Counted from the first letter of the stretch, positions 15,531 to 23,560 are shown. The stretch is DNA of 27,919 nt from Bacteroidaceae bacterium (GCA_900770665.1 CAAGKZ010000010.1:1-27919); one strand, 5' to 3'. Notes: generated by a model not told the origin, from the sequence alone. Numbers and translations are program-made.

Positions 15531-17819
15531 CTATTGGTTGGCCAGCCTCAATATAATCGTGTCGTTCTTTGTCACGTAACTCTGTACGGTGCCGTAACCT
15601 TCAAGCCTTACATTGTGATTATACTTCTGCAATATATATGTCGCCTCCTTGGCGCCCATACCTATTATTATGTTGGGATTTTTTTCAAAATCGCTGCTTG
15701 CCGCGGCGCTCCTTGGCTTGTTGTTCCTGTATGTTATATTTCCCCACTCCTTGCCATTTTCAATGTAAGGCACAGAGTCTAAAGCACCAATGCTTTCGAG
15801 CAGATAATACGCTTCGTCTATATTGCCTTTTTTTATTTTAGGGGTTATTGCCTTTTTCGCTCCCTCTTCCTCTTCCAACGGAACGGCAAATCTTTCGGCC
15901 ATAATCTTCTCGGCAATCTCCTTGAATACAAGAGCCGATGTGCTGCCGCCGCCAAGGCTTCTGCCCTGTGTGTCAATATCCTTGTCGTACAATGTCTGTA
16001 CAATAAGTGTATATTCGGGCTCTTCGGCAGGGAAGAAACCGCAGAAACTCATGAGTTTGGTCTTTCCGTCATATTTCTCGGCCGTACCTGTCTTTCCGGC
16101 AATAGTCATCATCTCTGAGTATGCGTTGTGTCCTGTACCGTCGCGCTTGCCGATTCGACTCTTTTCCACAACCTCTATACTCAAACCATTTACAACTTTT
16201 ACCAACATGCCGGTTATGGTGTCGGCAACCTCTTTGGGGAACAGTTGGGCATCTATCACCTCTGTCGGGAATTCCTTGATTACAATCCCGTCATTTAACA
16301 CCGCCTTTACAAGGCGTGGCCTCATCTGTCTACCGCCGTTTGCTACGGTATTGTAGAAAGATACCATGTTGATTGCGGTCATTTCTACGGCATAACCGTA
16401 TGACAATGAGCTCAGTGTAAATCCGTTCCAGCTCTTGCTGCCGGGAAGGGTGATGCGTGGTGTTGCTTCATTGGAGACAAGTCCGTAATTCTCGGTCAGT
16501 CCAAAGCGTAGCAATGTATTGGTGTACTCTTCGGGGTTCTTCTCGTATGCAGCACGTATGAACTGTATAAGGCTGATGTTTGACGAATACATCATTGCAT
16601 CGCTCATACTGTACTTGCCCGTGCCGTTGTTGCGGTACATTCCGTCCGTTATCGGTTTGCGTGCTCCGCTGAAGTGGCACTGTCTGTTACTGTATGCCTT
16701 TACAGAATCCTTAGTGGTCAGTTTACCGTCGGCAAGTATTGCGGTGAGTGCAACCGTTTTGAATATTGAACCGGGTTCATTCAAGTCGCTTAGCGCATGG
16801 TTTGCCGTCTGGTTGTATTTCAGGTTGGCTATGGTGTCGACGTATTTGTCCTTTTCTACTCTTGAAAGGTTGACGATAGCCTTTATGTCGCCGCTCTTTG
16901 TCTCCATGAGGATTGCCCATCCTGCAGCAAGTTCCTTCTCTTTCAGCACTCGCTCCAGGGCTGTGTGGCAAATATCCATCATTCGTGTATTGAGAGTGGT
17001 CTGTATGTCGTAGCCGTTTATGGGCTGCTCCAGAACCTCCGTCACGATTTTTCCTCTCAATGAAGTCTTGGTGCCGCGTCCGGGTTCTCCCTTGAGGTAG
17101 TCGTTGTACTTCTTCTCAAGTCCGTTTACCTCGGTTACAGTCTTTACATTCTTTGCCGAGTCAACAAGTTCCACCTCTCTAATTACACCGAATGTGCCGT
17201 TTCCTGTATTGCCGAGGATGTTCTTGCGTTGCATCTCCTCATCCACAATGATGCCGCTGTACTTTCGGCCCTCTTTCATAATTGGCAGCTCCAATAACCT
17301 CTGGTACTGCATGTATGAGATTTTGCGTTCATAGAGCCAGTGGTAGCGCCTTTTGTTCCTGTAACCCTCGGACAGGTCCTTCTCGAATTTCTCCGCGCTC
17401 TTTTCGGGGAAAATTTCATGGAGCCCGGCGCAAAGTGGTTTTAGCTCGGTTGTCCAAAGTGTATCCCTTTTAAGGCGTGTGTACTCCTCGTCCTCGGGGT
17501 CATCCTTGTTTATATAAACAAAGTCTATATGTATTTTATATGAGGGCAAGGTGCTGACTATGAGCTCTCCATCATCGGCCAGTATGTTGCCTCGATGTGC
17601 CGGTATGCTCACATCCTGCGGCGCAATTTTTTCTTTGATTTCGTTCCAATAGTCACGCTCTACGAACATTATTATAGCAGCCTTGCCAATGATGAATATG
17701 CCCAAAGTCGTGAACAGGAATATCACAAGCAGGTTGAAGCGCAGAATGACATTTGCGCGTAACTTGAACCCCTTGTCGGTGTCCGACTTGGATGTTTTGT
17801 CTTTGAAGAACTTGAGCAT
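15531..17819 (-). CDS. ftsI: Division-specific class B penicillin-binding protein with PASTA domain
   Basis: This is a septal D,D-transpeptidase that crosslinks glycan strands polymerised by FtsW. The 762-residue product has one N-terminal membrane anchor (about 27-52), a PBP dimerisation domain (about 65-240), and a transpeptidase domain with all three active-site motifs: SIFK at 351-354 (nucleophile Ser351), SSN at 412-414 and KTG at 576-578. A C-terminal PASTA domain (about 714-762, starting PNIIIGMGAKEATYIL) follows. A TTG two codons upstream could be read as a start, but the ATG at 17819 is preferred. It leaves two bases after the ftsL stop. Confidence 0.94.
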   Translation of the reverse strand: MLKFFKDKTSKSDTDKGFKLRANVILRFNLLVIFLFTTLGIFIIGKAAIIMFVERDYWNEIKEKIAPQDVSIPAHRGNILADDGELIVSTLPSYKIHIDFVYINKDDPEDEEYTRLKRDTLWTTELKPLCAGLHEIFPEKSAEKFEKDLSEGYRNKRRYHWLYERKISYMQYQRLLELPIMKEGRKYSGIIVDEEMQRKNILGNTGNGTFGVIREVELVDSAKNVKTVTEVNGLEKKYNDYLKGEPGRGTKTSLRGKIVTEVLEQPINGYDIQTTLNTRMMDICHTALERVLKEKELAAGWAILMETKSGDIKAIVNLSRVEKDKYVDTIANLKYNQTANHALSDLNEPGSIFKTVALTAILADGKLTTKDSVKAYSNRQCHFSGARKPITDGMYRNNGTGKYSMSDAMMYSSNISLIQFIRAAYEKNPEEYTNTLLRFGLTENYGLVSNEATPRITLPGSKSWNGFTLSSLSYGYAVEMTAINMVSFYNTVANGGRQMRPRLVKAVLNDGIVIKEFPTEVIDAQLFPKEVADTITGMLVKVVNGLSIEVVEKSRIGKRDGTGHNAYSEMMTIAGKTGTAEKYDGKTKLMSFCGFFPAEEPEYTLIVQTLYDKDIDTQGRSLGGGSTSALVFKEIAEKIMAERFAVPLEEEEGAKKAITPKIKKGNIDEAYYLLESIGALDSVPYIENGKEWGNITYRNNKPRSAAASSDFEKNPNIIIGMGAKEATYILQKYNHNVRLEGYGTVQSYVTKNDTIILRLANQ

Positions 17820-17821
17820 TT

Positions 17822-18163
17822 TCAATCGTTTTTATCTATTCTATAAGGTGGCTTCCACTCTTTGTCGTGTTCGTAGGCCTTGAAGTCGGGTAAGGCCTTT
17901 TCTATTTTTGACAATCTGCAATTCTCGGCATATTCGCTTCTTACGATGAGCAGGTTGTTCCTTATCTCGTTTCTCCTTTTGCGCAGTTTGTCTATTTTTA
18001 CAATCTCCTGTTCATATTGATAGCGGTTACCGACATATATGAAGCAGTAGACCACTATGAGACCCATGAGCAAGGCGTTCTTTGTAAAAACTTCAAAAAT
18101 TCGTCCGCCCATTATACGCTCGAAGATACCTCTCTTGCGTGTTTTCTGTTTGTCGTTCTCCAT
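17822..18163 (-). CDS. ftsL: FtsL-like division protein
   Basis: This 113-residue bitopic protein has a basic cytoplasmic N-terminus, one membrane helix (about 28-45, NALLMGLIVVYCFIYVGN), and a charged helical segment (about 47-80) that could form a coiled coil. That is the architecture of FtsL, which forms a complex with FtsB and FtsQ and activates FtsW and the PBP. Sequence conservation in FtsL is very low, so the call depends on topology and on its place between rsmH and ftsI with two-base gaps on each side. The C-terminal 30 residues are hydrophilic and unassigned. Confidence 0.8.
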   Translation of the reverse strand: MENDKQKTRKRGIFERIMGGRIFEVFTKNALLMGLIVVYCFIYVGNRYQYEQEIVKIDKLRKRRNEIRNNLLIVRSEYAENCRLSKIEKALPDFKAYEHDKEWKPPYRIDKND

Positions 18164-18165
18164 TG

Positions 18166-19077
18166 TTACGCCTCCTTCTTTATTGCAATCCTCAGTTTTG
18201 CGCTACGTGAACGCGGATTGCGTTCCATCTCTTCATCGGTTGGTGCAATCACCTTCTTTGTGTCGAAAGGTGATGTGCTGTTTCCAAAGAAATCCTTCTC
18301 CACCTTGCCCTCGAAGTTGCCGCTCTTCATGAAGTTCTTTACAATGCGGTCCTCAATGGAGTGGTATGTTATCACCACCAGGCGGCCGCCGGGTTTCAAA
18401 AGGTCTTTTGCCCCAATGAGCATCTCCTGCAGTGCCTCGACCTCCTTGTTTATCTCAATGCGCAGAGCCTGGAATACCTTTGCCATCTCTTTCTTCTCGC
18501 GCTGCGGGGGGCAGAAAGGCTTTGCAATCTCAATGAGCTCGTTTACGCGTCTTATGGGTTTTTCGCTCCTTGTCTTTACTATTTTCGCCGCCAGTTTGCG
18601 TGCGCAGTTCAGTTCACCGTAGAATTTGAATATCCTTGTCAGCTCCTCCTCGGTGGCACGGTTCAGCAGGTCGGCAGCCGTTTCGCCTCCGCGCTTGTTC
18701 ATGCGCATGTCCAGGTCGGCATCGAAACGGAATGAAAAACCGCGTGTCTCGTCGTCGAAGTGGTGTCCCGACACCCCCAGGTCGGCAAGGATGGCATCAA
18801 CCTTTGTCGCGTTGTGGTAACGCATGAAATTGTATATGAACCTGAAGTTACCGCGCACAAAGGTGAAGCGCTTGTCGTCGGGGGCGTTCTGCTCGGCGTC
18901 GGCATCCTGGTCAAAACTGTAAAGATGTCCTTTGGCGCCAAGGCGCGAAAGAATCTCGCGCGAGTGTCCGCCGCCACCGAATGTAACATCGATACAGGTG
19001 TTGCTTGCGGCAATCTCCATTCCGTCCACGCTCTCCTTGAGCAGCACGGGGGTGTGGTATACTTCGGGATTATTCAT
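18166..19077 (-). CDS. rsmH: 16S rRNA (cytosine-1402-N4)-methyltransferase
   Basis: RsmH (MraW) methylates N4 of C1402 in the 16S rRNA decoding centre using S-adenosylmethionine. The 303-residue product begins with the typical YHTPVLLKESVDGM (7-20), has the SAM-binding loop IDVTFGGGGHSREIL (29-43), DAILADLGVSGHHFDDETRGFSFRFD, and the C-terminal GGRLVVITYHSIEDRIVKNF. All are family hallmarks, and the length is normal. Its ATG lies inside the end of mraZ (8-base overlap), which suggests coupled translation. Confidence 0.97.
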   Translation of the reverse strand: MNNPEVYHTPVLLKESVDGMEIAASNTCIDVTFGGGGHSREILSRLGAKGHLYSFDQDADAEQNAPDDKRFTFVRGNFRFIYNFMRYHNATKVDAILADLGVSGHHFDDETRGFSFRFDADLDMRMNKRGGETAADLLNRATEEELTRIFKFYGELNCARKLAAKIVKTRSEKPIRRVNELIEIAKPFCPPQREKKEMAKVFQALRIEINKEVEALQEMLIGAKDLLKPGGRLVVITYHSIEDRIVKNFMKSGNFEGKVEKDFFGNSTSPFDTKKVIAPTDEEMERNPRSRSAKLRIAIKKEA

Positions 19078-19534
19078 TGTAGCCTCCTTTCTCTGCAGTC
19101 ATAATCTTTTCAAGTTCACGACCAAAATCGGCCGGGTTCATGAATGGCTTGTCCAGTTTCTCCTTTGCCCAAATCTCAATGGTGTCGTCCATTCCGATGA
19201 AACGTACCTCTTGGGTGATACCTGCCATTGCCATATATCGCTTTGGCAACAGGATGCGCCCGTTGCTGTCAATGCTCAGCTCCTCCACATCAGCAACGAA
19301 CTGGCGGAATATCATCTGGTGCGCAGCGTTCCAGCGGTCGAGGCGGCTGCGCAACAGGTCGAGCTGCTCGTTCCAGCCCTTTTCAGGGTAGAGTACAAGA
19401 CAATCCTGGTACACGTCCTTGCGAAGCATAACCTTCTCGCAACCTGCCTCTTGCAGGATGCGGCGGAAACATGCGGGCAGGAATACCCTGCCTTTGCTGT
19501 CGCTTTTAGCCTCTATGTTACCAATGAAACGCAT
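19070..19534 (-). CDS. mraZ: MraZ transcriptional regulator
   Basis: MraZ is a ring-forming DNA-binding protein that represses its own promoter, and so the dcw operon, in E. coli. The 154-residue product has the two tandem AbrB-like motifs of the family: SDSKGRVFLP (11-20) and SIDSNGRILLPKRY (87-100). The reading frame extends upstream to an ATG at 19603, but that extension is non-conserved and runs through the MraZ box and promoter. The start at 19534 (MRFIGNIEAKSDSKGR) matches known family N-termini. It is the first gene of the operon, with its binding repeats 37 bases upstream. Confidence 0.95.
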   Translation of the reverse strand: MRFIGNIEAKSDSKGRVFLPACFRRILQEAGCEKVMLRKDVYQDCLVLYPEKGWNEQLDLLRSRLDRWNAAHQMIFRQFVADVEELSIDSNGRILLPKRYMAMAGITQEVRFIGMDDTIEIWAKEKLDKPFMNPADFGRELEKIMTAEKGGYNE

Positions 19535-19563
19535 ACTTTTAACCGAAAATAGAATATTCGTTT

Positions 19564-19571
19564 CAAAATTA
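19564..19571 (-). promoter_or_regulatory. dcw operon promoter, -7 box
   Basis: The minus strand reads TAATTTTG, matching TAnnTTTG, 29 bases before the mraZ ATG. No TTTG is present at the -33 distance. That position lies within the upstream MraZ repeats. Confidence 0.55.
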
Positions 19572-19594
19572 CACAATTCCCCACAATTCCCCAC
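19571..19594 (-). promoter_or_regulatory. MraZ box (direct TGGGG repeats)
   Basis: On the minus strand GTGGGGAATT occurs twice in tandem, followed by a degenerate third copy GTGTAATT. This is the TGGGN-N5-TGGGN pattern known for MraZ binding sites, with a 10-bp period. It lies directly upstream of the -7 box, where bound MraZ would block polymerase. Confidence 0.8.
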
Positions 19595-19711
19595 AATTTT
19601 CAAAAGAAAAATAAAATAAAGTTTTCAACAGGTTGTTAAGAACGTTTTTGTTCTTGCTCAAAGGCATCTATTTTGTTGATGTATAGCCCGTTAATTTCTG
19701 TTTATTGTAAA

Positions 19712-19725
19712 TGGGCTGGAGTGGG
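19712..19725 (+). promoter_or_regulatory. Possible second MraZ-type repeat pair
   Basis: TGGG at 19712-19715 and TGGG at 19722-19725 are spaced exactly 10 bp on the plus strand, the MraZ-box period, about 55 bases before the peptidase -7 box. Two four-base matches could be chance. The surrounding 19605-19778 also holds a short inverted repeat AAGAAC/GTTCTT (19638-19643, 19650-19655) and no gene. Confidence 0.25.
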
Positions 19726-19778
19726 GCGCATTCCGTGTTTTTTGCGCTCGGTGAGTTGCAATCAATAGACAAAAAAAC

Positions 19779-19786
19779 TACTTTTG
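19779..19786 (+). promoter_or_regulatory. Peptidase gene promoter, -7 box
   Basis: TACTTTTG matches TAnnTTTG, 18 bases before the ATG of the M28 gene. GTTG at 19755-19758 sits 20 bases upstream at the -33 position. The leader would be very short. Confidence 0.55.
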
Positions 19787-19804
19787 CGAAAAATATTTTT
19801 TGTC

Positions 19805-20722
19805 ATGTCAAAATTTACATTAACACTTGCAGCGTTGTTGCTTGTTCCTCTCGCAGTGTTTTCTCAAAAACATATTGAGCGCGGCTATCGCACAATTCTA
19901 TCAGCTGATGCACAGGTTTTTGTGGAAATGCTTGCGTCCGATTCCCTGCAGGGACGTAATGCCGGTGAGGAGGGCGGCCGCATGGCTGCGGAGTATATTG
20001 TCTCCCTGCTCAAAGAGTGGGGTATAAGGCCGTTTGATAGAGATGGCTATCTGCAGCCGTTTGTAGCCGGCGGATGCTCCATGAACAACATACTTGCCGT
20101 GATTCCCGGCAAGAGCGATGAATATGTTATTGTTGGCGCCCACTACGACCATGTGGGCATTGGTGTGGTTGTTGACGGTGACAGTTGTTACAACGGTGCC
20201 GACGACAATGCATCGGGCGTGTCGGCGGTGTTGCAGATAGCGCGAGCTGTTAAAAAGATGCGCAAGACTCCCGAGCGCGGTATTATATTCGCCTTTTGGG
20301 ACGGCGAGGAGAAAGGCTTGCTCGGTTCACGTCATTTTGTTGAAAATTGTGCCTTTTTATCGCATGTTTCTGCCTATATGAACTTTGATATGATAGGCCG
20401 TGGCCCGGTCGGTAATCCCAAGCATCTGACCTATTTCTACACAGCCTCGTACCCGGCGTTCGGGGAGTGGCTTAAAGAGGATATGTCAGTCCGCGGTTTC
20501 TCCTTTGTCCCCGATTATCGCGCGTGGGACAACCCCACAGGCGGCAGTGACAATGCTTATTTCGCTAAAAATGGAATACCAATCGTGTGGTACCACACCG
20601 AGGGACACCCCGACTATCATCGCCCATCGGATACTGCCGATAAAATCGATTATGAAAAGATGACCGATATTACACGTGCCGCGTTCCTGTGCACCTGGCG
20701 ACTGGCAAATGAAAGTTATTGA
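19805..20722 (+). CDS. Exported M28-family zinc aminopeptidase
   Basis: This is a metallopeptidase of the M28 family (co-catalytic zinc exopeptidases), likely exported to the periplasm. From the ATG at 19805 the 305-residue product starts with a signal peptide (about 1-20, ending VFSQ). The five zinc ligands are visible in order: His113 in GAHYDHVG, the bridging Asp133 in GADDNASG, Glu169 after the catalytic Glu168 in WDGEEKGLLGS, Asp195 in FDMIGR, and His272 in DYHRPSD. A TTG-initiated extension to 19784 overlaps the promoter box and is rejected. The substrate is unknown. It stands alone, divergent from mraZ. I see no clear terminator in the 250 bases after it. Confidence 0.9.
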   Translation: MSKFTLTLAALLLVPLAVFSQKHIERGYRTILSADAQVFVEMLASDSLQGRNAGEEGGRMAAEYIVSLLKEWGIRPFDRDGYLQPFVAGGCSMNNILAVIPGKSDEYVIVGAHYDHVGIGVVVDGDSCYNGADDNASGVSAVLQIARAVKKMRKTPERGIIFAFWDGEEKGLLGSRHFVENCAFLSHVSAYMNFDMIGRGPVGNPKHLTYFYTASYPAFGEWLKEDMSVRGFSFVPDYRAWDNPTGGSDNAYFAKNGIPIVWYHTEGHPDYHRPSDTADKIDYEKMTDITRAAFLCTWRLANESY

Positions 20723-20881
20723 TTATAACCTGTTTTAAGCCAATCATAAATACAAGAACTGACATCGCATTCTTCGTCATATCCGGAAAGCCGAATAGTA
20801 AAGAGGGTAGGAAAAACTTATGATATTAAAGGATTGATGGTCTTTGACATGCTGAAGAGAAGAAGAAAAAGCAGGAGTTTC

Positions 20882-20913
20882 TTTGCTCAATTCATCTCTT
20901 TGTTGTACATTTA
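20882..20913 (+). promoter_or_regulatory. Predicted fic promoter
   Basis: TTTG at 20882-20885 and TACATTTA at 20906-20913 (seven-of-eight style match to TAnnTTTG) are 20 bases apart, the Bacteroidetes spacing. The expected transcription start, near 20920, falls in the palindrome array. Upstream, 20723-20880, I see no gene or clear terminator. Confidence 0.5.
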
Positions 20914-20954
20914 CCACCGAAAATGGTGGTCAATTGACCACTTTGTTAAGTGGT
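20913..20954 (+). promoter_or_regulatory. Alternating palindrome array, candidate operator of fic
   Basis: Four (A/G)GTGGT-type half-sites alternate in orientation: ACCACC (20913-20918), GGTGGT (20925-20930), ACCACTT (20937-20943), AAGTGGT (20948-20954). Neighbouring centres are 11-12.5 bp apart, about one helical turn. The middle pair lies within a perfect 16-bp palindrome GTGGTCAATTGACCAC (20926-20941). The array ends 18 bases before the fic ATG. Confidence 0.6.
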
Positions 20955-20972
20955 ATATATACATAGAGAAGA

Positions 20973-22046
20973 ATGGAAGACAAGAAACTACAAGCAGCAT
21001 TGGAGGCATGGCGGCAGTTGCAACCGCTCACAGAAGAGGACCGTACCCGTCTGAGCCGAAAGTTTACCGTGGACTTCAACTACAACAGCAACCACATAGA
21101 GGGCAATACGCTGACCTACGGACAGACAGAGATATTACTGCTCTTTGGGAAGGTGATAGGTGAAGCCGACTTTCGTGATTGTGAGGAGATGAAAGCCAGC
21201 AATGTAGGCCTGCAGATGATGCTGATAGAGTCGGGCGAGAAACAGCAACCCCTGTCGCAGAACTTCATCCGTACCCTGCACCGCACTCTGCTGCGCGAGG
21301 ACTATACCGTCTATCGCAACCTGCCGGGGGGTGTGCAGACCAGCTACATCGTCCATGCCGGACAGTACAAGACTCGTCCCAACAGTGTAATCACCCGCTA
21401 TGGCGACCGATTCGACTACGCATCGCCCGAAGAAACACCGGCGCTGATGACCGACCTTGTGGACTGGTATAACCATGCGGAGCAGGAGGGTAAGCTGTCA
21501 CCTGTAGAACTGGCCATACTCTTCCACTACCGCTACATTCGCATCCACCCCTTCGAGGATGGCAACGGACGTATAGCCCGACTGATGGTAAATTTCATCC
21601 TTGCCCGTCACGGATACCCGATGATTGTGGTACGCAGCCGCTTGAAACAACACTATCTGGAGGCTTTGCACAAGGCGGACATGATAGTAGGCGCGTCGCC
21701 AGCCGATGGTGCTCATGCTTCGCTGAAGGATATACGGCCTTTCCATAAATACATGAACAAGCTTATTGCCGAAGAGGTGGCAAATGATGTGCTGTTCGTC
21801 ACCGAACGTAATGAGAATGTATGGTGGTACGATGGCCAGCGCATAGCCTTCCGTACAGCGACCTATAGTAAGATTCTGCGGACAATGCAAATAGAAGACC
21901 AGGCCACACAGGCATATCTGCAAGAAGAAACGGGCATCAACCGCTCCGCATTGCAGAAGATGATTACTGCATTGCAGGATAAGGGATATATCTCCCGTGA
22001 TGGCAACGGTCGTTGGCGAGTCTTCCTCACCCCCTCTGTACAATGA
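20973..22046 (+). CDS. Fic-domain protein with inhibitory motif and winged helix
   Basis: Fic proteins usually transfer AMP from ATP to target hydroxyl groups. The 357-residue product has the active-site motif HPFEDGNGRIAR at 192-203 (catalytic His192, acidic Asp196, phosphate-binding GNGR). A class II inhibitory motif, Ser39-xxx-Glu43-Gly44 in NSNHIEGN, lies near the N-terminus. The Glu is expected to block productive ATP binding by contacting the Fic arginine. The C-terminal region (about 290-357, with QEETGINRSALQKMITALQDKGYISRDGNGRWRV) reads as a winged-helix DNA-binding domain. The protein is intact and probably cytoplasmic. The target is unknown. No antitoxin gene adjoins it, consistent with built-in inhibition. 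The palindrome array upstream suggests self-regulation. Confidence 0.92.
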   Translation: MEDKKLQAALEAWRQLQPLTEEDRTRLSRKFTVDFNYNSNHIEGNTLTYGQTEILLLFGKVIGEADFRDCEEMKASNVGLQMMLIESGEKQQPLSQNFIRTLHRTLLREDYTVYRNLPGGVQTSYIVHAGQYKTRPNSVITRYGDRFDYASPEETPALMTDLVDWYNHAEQEGKLSPVELAILFHYRYIRIHPFEDGNGRIARLMVNFILARHGYPMIVVRSRLKQHYLEALHKADMIVGASPADGAHASLKDIRPFHKYMNKLIAEEVANDVLFVTERNENVWWYDGQRIAFRTATYSKILRTMQIEDQATQAYLQEETGINRSALQKMITALQDKGYISRDGNGRWRVFLTPSVQ

Positions 22047-22116
22047 CATCCCTTCTCCCCGCTCTTTTCTTCGTTCCGACAGATTTCTGCTAATGCGGAG
22101 GGGTTACCCCATATAA

Positions 22117-22150
22117 AAAATGGACAGTGCATTATAGCTCTGTCCATTTT
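22117..22150. terminator. Bidirectional terminator between fic and nhaA
   Basis: AAAATGGACAG (22117-22127) and CTGTCCATTTT (22140-22150) are perfect 11-bp inverted repeats around a 12-base loop, with an A-run of six on one side. The position between two convergent genes fits termination of both. Confidence 0.75.
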
Positions 22151-22175
22151 GTGTTTTGGTGGTTATATCTGCTTT

Positions 22176-23513
22176 TTACGCCTTTTTGGGCAGATACTTA
22201 TTGAGCAGCAGGCAACCTGCTATCGCCGAGATTAGCGAACCGCAGAGGATGCCAAGCTTTGCCTCGGCAAGCAGTGTGGTGCCACTGCCGAGCGCTGCAT
22301 AAGATAGGTCGGCAATGAAGATTGACACCGTGAGACCGATACCGCATAGCATACATACCGATGCGAATGATTTCCAGTCGGCTCCCTGTGGTAACTGCAC
22401 AAAGCCCAGTTTGATGGCAATCCACGAGAATGAGAACACACCGATGAACTTTCCGGCAACAAGGCCTATGATGACAGACAGTCCTATGCCGCCAAATACA
22501 CTACCGATGCTCATTGCCGAGAGGTCGATACCTATGTTGGCAAGCGCGAAGAGAGGGATTATGAAATAGCCTATGATATTGTGCAAGCTATCCTCTAACT
22601 CTTGTAGTGGGCTGATGAGCTTATCGGCCGCCGATTCAATGCTCTTGAGCTTGTGAATCTCATCGTTGGTGAGTATTGCAGTGTGGTGCTTGCCCACAAC
22701 TTGCACCTCTTTGAATTCGCTGATATTCTCCTTTATGCGTTCAATGTAGCGTACAGCGCCCTTGCGCAGTGAACCGGGAACGCAGAACGCCACAATTACG
22801 CCGGCAATGGTTGAGTGTATGCCCGAGTTCAACATAAAGTACCAAAGCACAAGGCCTGTGACAAGATAAAGGTTCTTTGACATGATTTTCCTGTGGTTGG
22901 CGAAGATGAGGAAGGCAATACATGCACCGGCAAGCAACAGGTAATTGATGTCGATGGTGGATGAATAGAAAAGTGCAATGACAATGATACCGCCAAGGTC
23001 ATCGGCAACTGCAAGTGCAGCAAGGAAAATCTTCAGGCCAATGGGAACTCTCTTGTCAAAAACCGAAAGTACGCCAAGCGAGAATGCTATGTCGGTTGCC
23101 ATTGGTATTGCAACGCCACGCATCATTTCGGGGTCACTTGGGCATGTAAGCCAAAACAGGAGAACGGGAACCAGCATACCGCCGCAAGCACCAATGATGG
23201 GCAACATGGCTTTCTTTGCCGATGAAAGTTCTCCCACAAGAATCTCACGCTTGATTTCAAGACCTACGGACAGGAAGAAGATTGCCATCAAAAAGTCATT
23301 GATAACCTGAATGAGAGTCATTGGGTGACCGTTGTGGCTGAAAAGATTGAATTGCCCTATTGAAAGGCTTACTTCCTGATTCCAGAAAGCGAGAAACTCA
23401 TCTTTGAATGGTGTGTTTGCAAGGACAAGAGCAAGGATTGTGCATATTATGAGAACAACACTGCTGTTCACATATTTCTTCACCATGCTCTTGAAACTGT
23501 AATTGTGTGTCAT
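22176..23513 (-). CDS. nhaA: Na+/H+ antiporter NhaA
   Basis: NhaA is an inner-membrane antiporter that exports Na+ (or Li+) in exchange for protons and is activated at alkaline pH in characterised members. From the ATG at 23513 the 445-residue protein has about twelve hydrophobic segments, the ion-site Asp141 in PMATDIAFSLGVLSVF, and the Asp171-Asp172 pair in AVADDLGGIIVIALFYSS, equivalents of E. coli Asp133 and Asp163/164. A soluble segment near residues 245-290 lengthens it relative to E. coli NhaA. An ATG at 23636 would add 41 polar residues that cross the predicted promoter, so it is rejected. It is a single gene, convergent with fic. Confidence 0.94.
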   Translation of the reverse strand: MTHNYSFKSMVKKYVNSSVVLIICTILALVLANTPFKDEFLAFWNQEVSLSIGQFNLFSHNGHPMTLIQVINDFLMAIFFLSVGLEIKREILVGELSSAKKAMLPIIGACGGMLVPVLLFWLTCPSDPEMMRGVAIPMATDIAFSLGVLSVFDKRVPIGLKIFLAALAVADDLGGIIVIALFYSSTIDINYLLLAGACIAFLIFANHRKIMSKNLYLVTGLVLWYFMLNSGIHSTIAGVIVAFCVPGSLRKGAVRYIERIKENISEFKEVQVVGKHHTAILTNDEIHKLKSIESAADKLISPLQELEDSLHNIIGYFIIPLFALANIGIDLSAMSIGSVFGGIGLSVIIGLVAGKFIGVFSFSWIAIKLGFVQLPQGADWKSFASVCMLCGIGLTVSIFIADLSYAALGSGTTLLAEAKLGILCGSLISAIAGCLLLNKYLPKKA

Positions 23514-23560
23514 ATGTGTATATGTCTTTGTTTTTTCTATGCTATTATTTTTTTCGGCTG

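Noticed and set aside
19535..19603. N-terminal extension of MraZ by 23 residues
   Set aside because: It runs through the MraZ box and the -7 promoter box and does not resemble MraZ N-termini. The ATG at 19534 fits the family.
19784..19804. TTG start for the M28 peptidase
   Set aside because: It lies within the predicted -7 box. The ATG at 19805 gives a clean signal peptide.
20723..20880. Remnant gene between the peptidase and fic
   Set aside because: Frames are short and frequently stopped, with no recognisable protein motif. It reads as plain intergenic DNA.
20834..21163. 109-codon open frame overlapping the fic start
   Set aside because: It overlaps fic in another frame, crosses the promoter and palindrome array, and its sequence resembles no protein I recognise.
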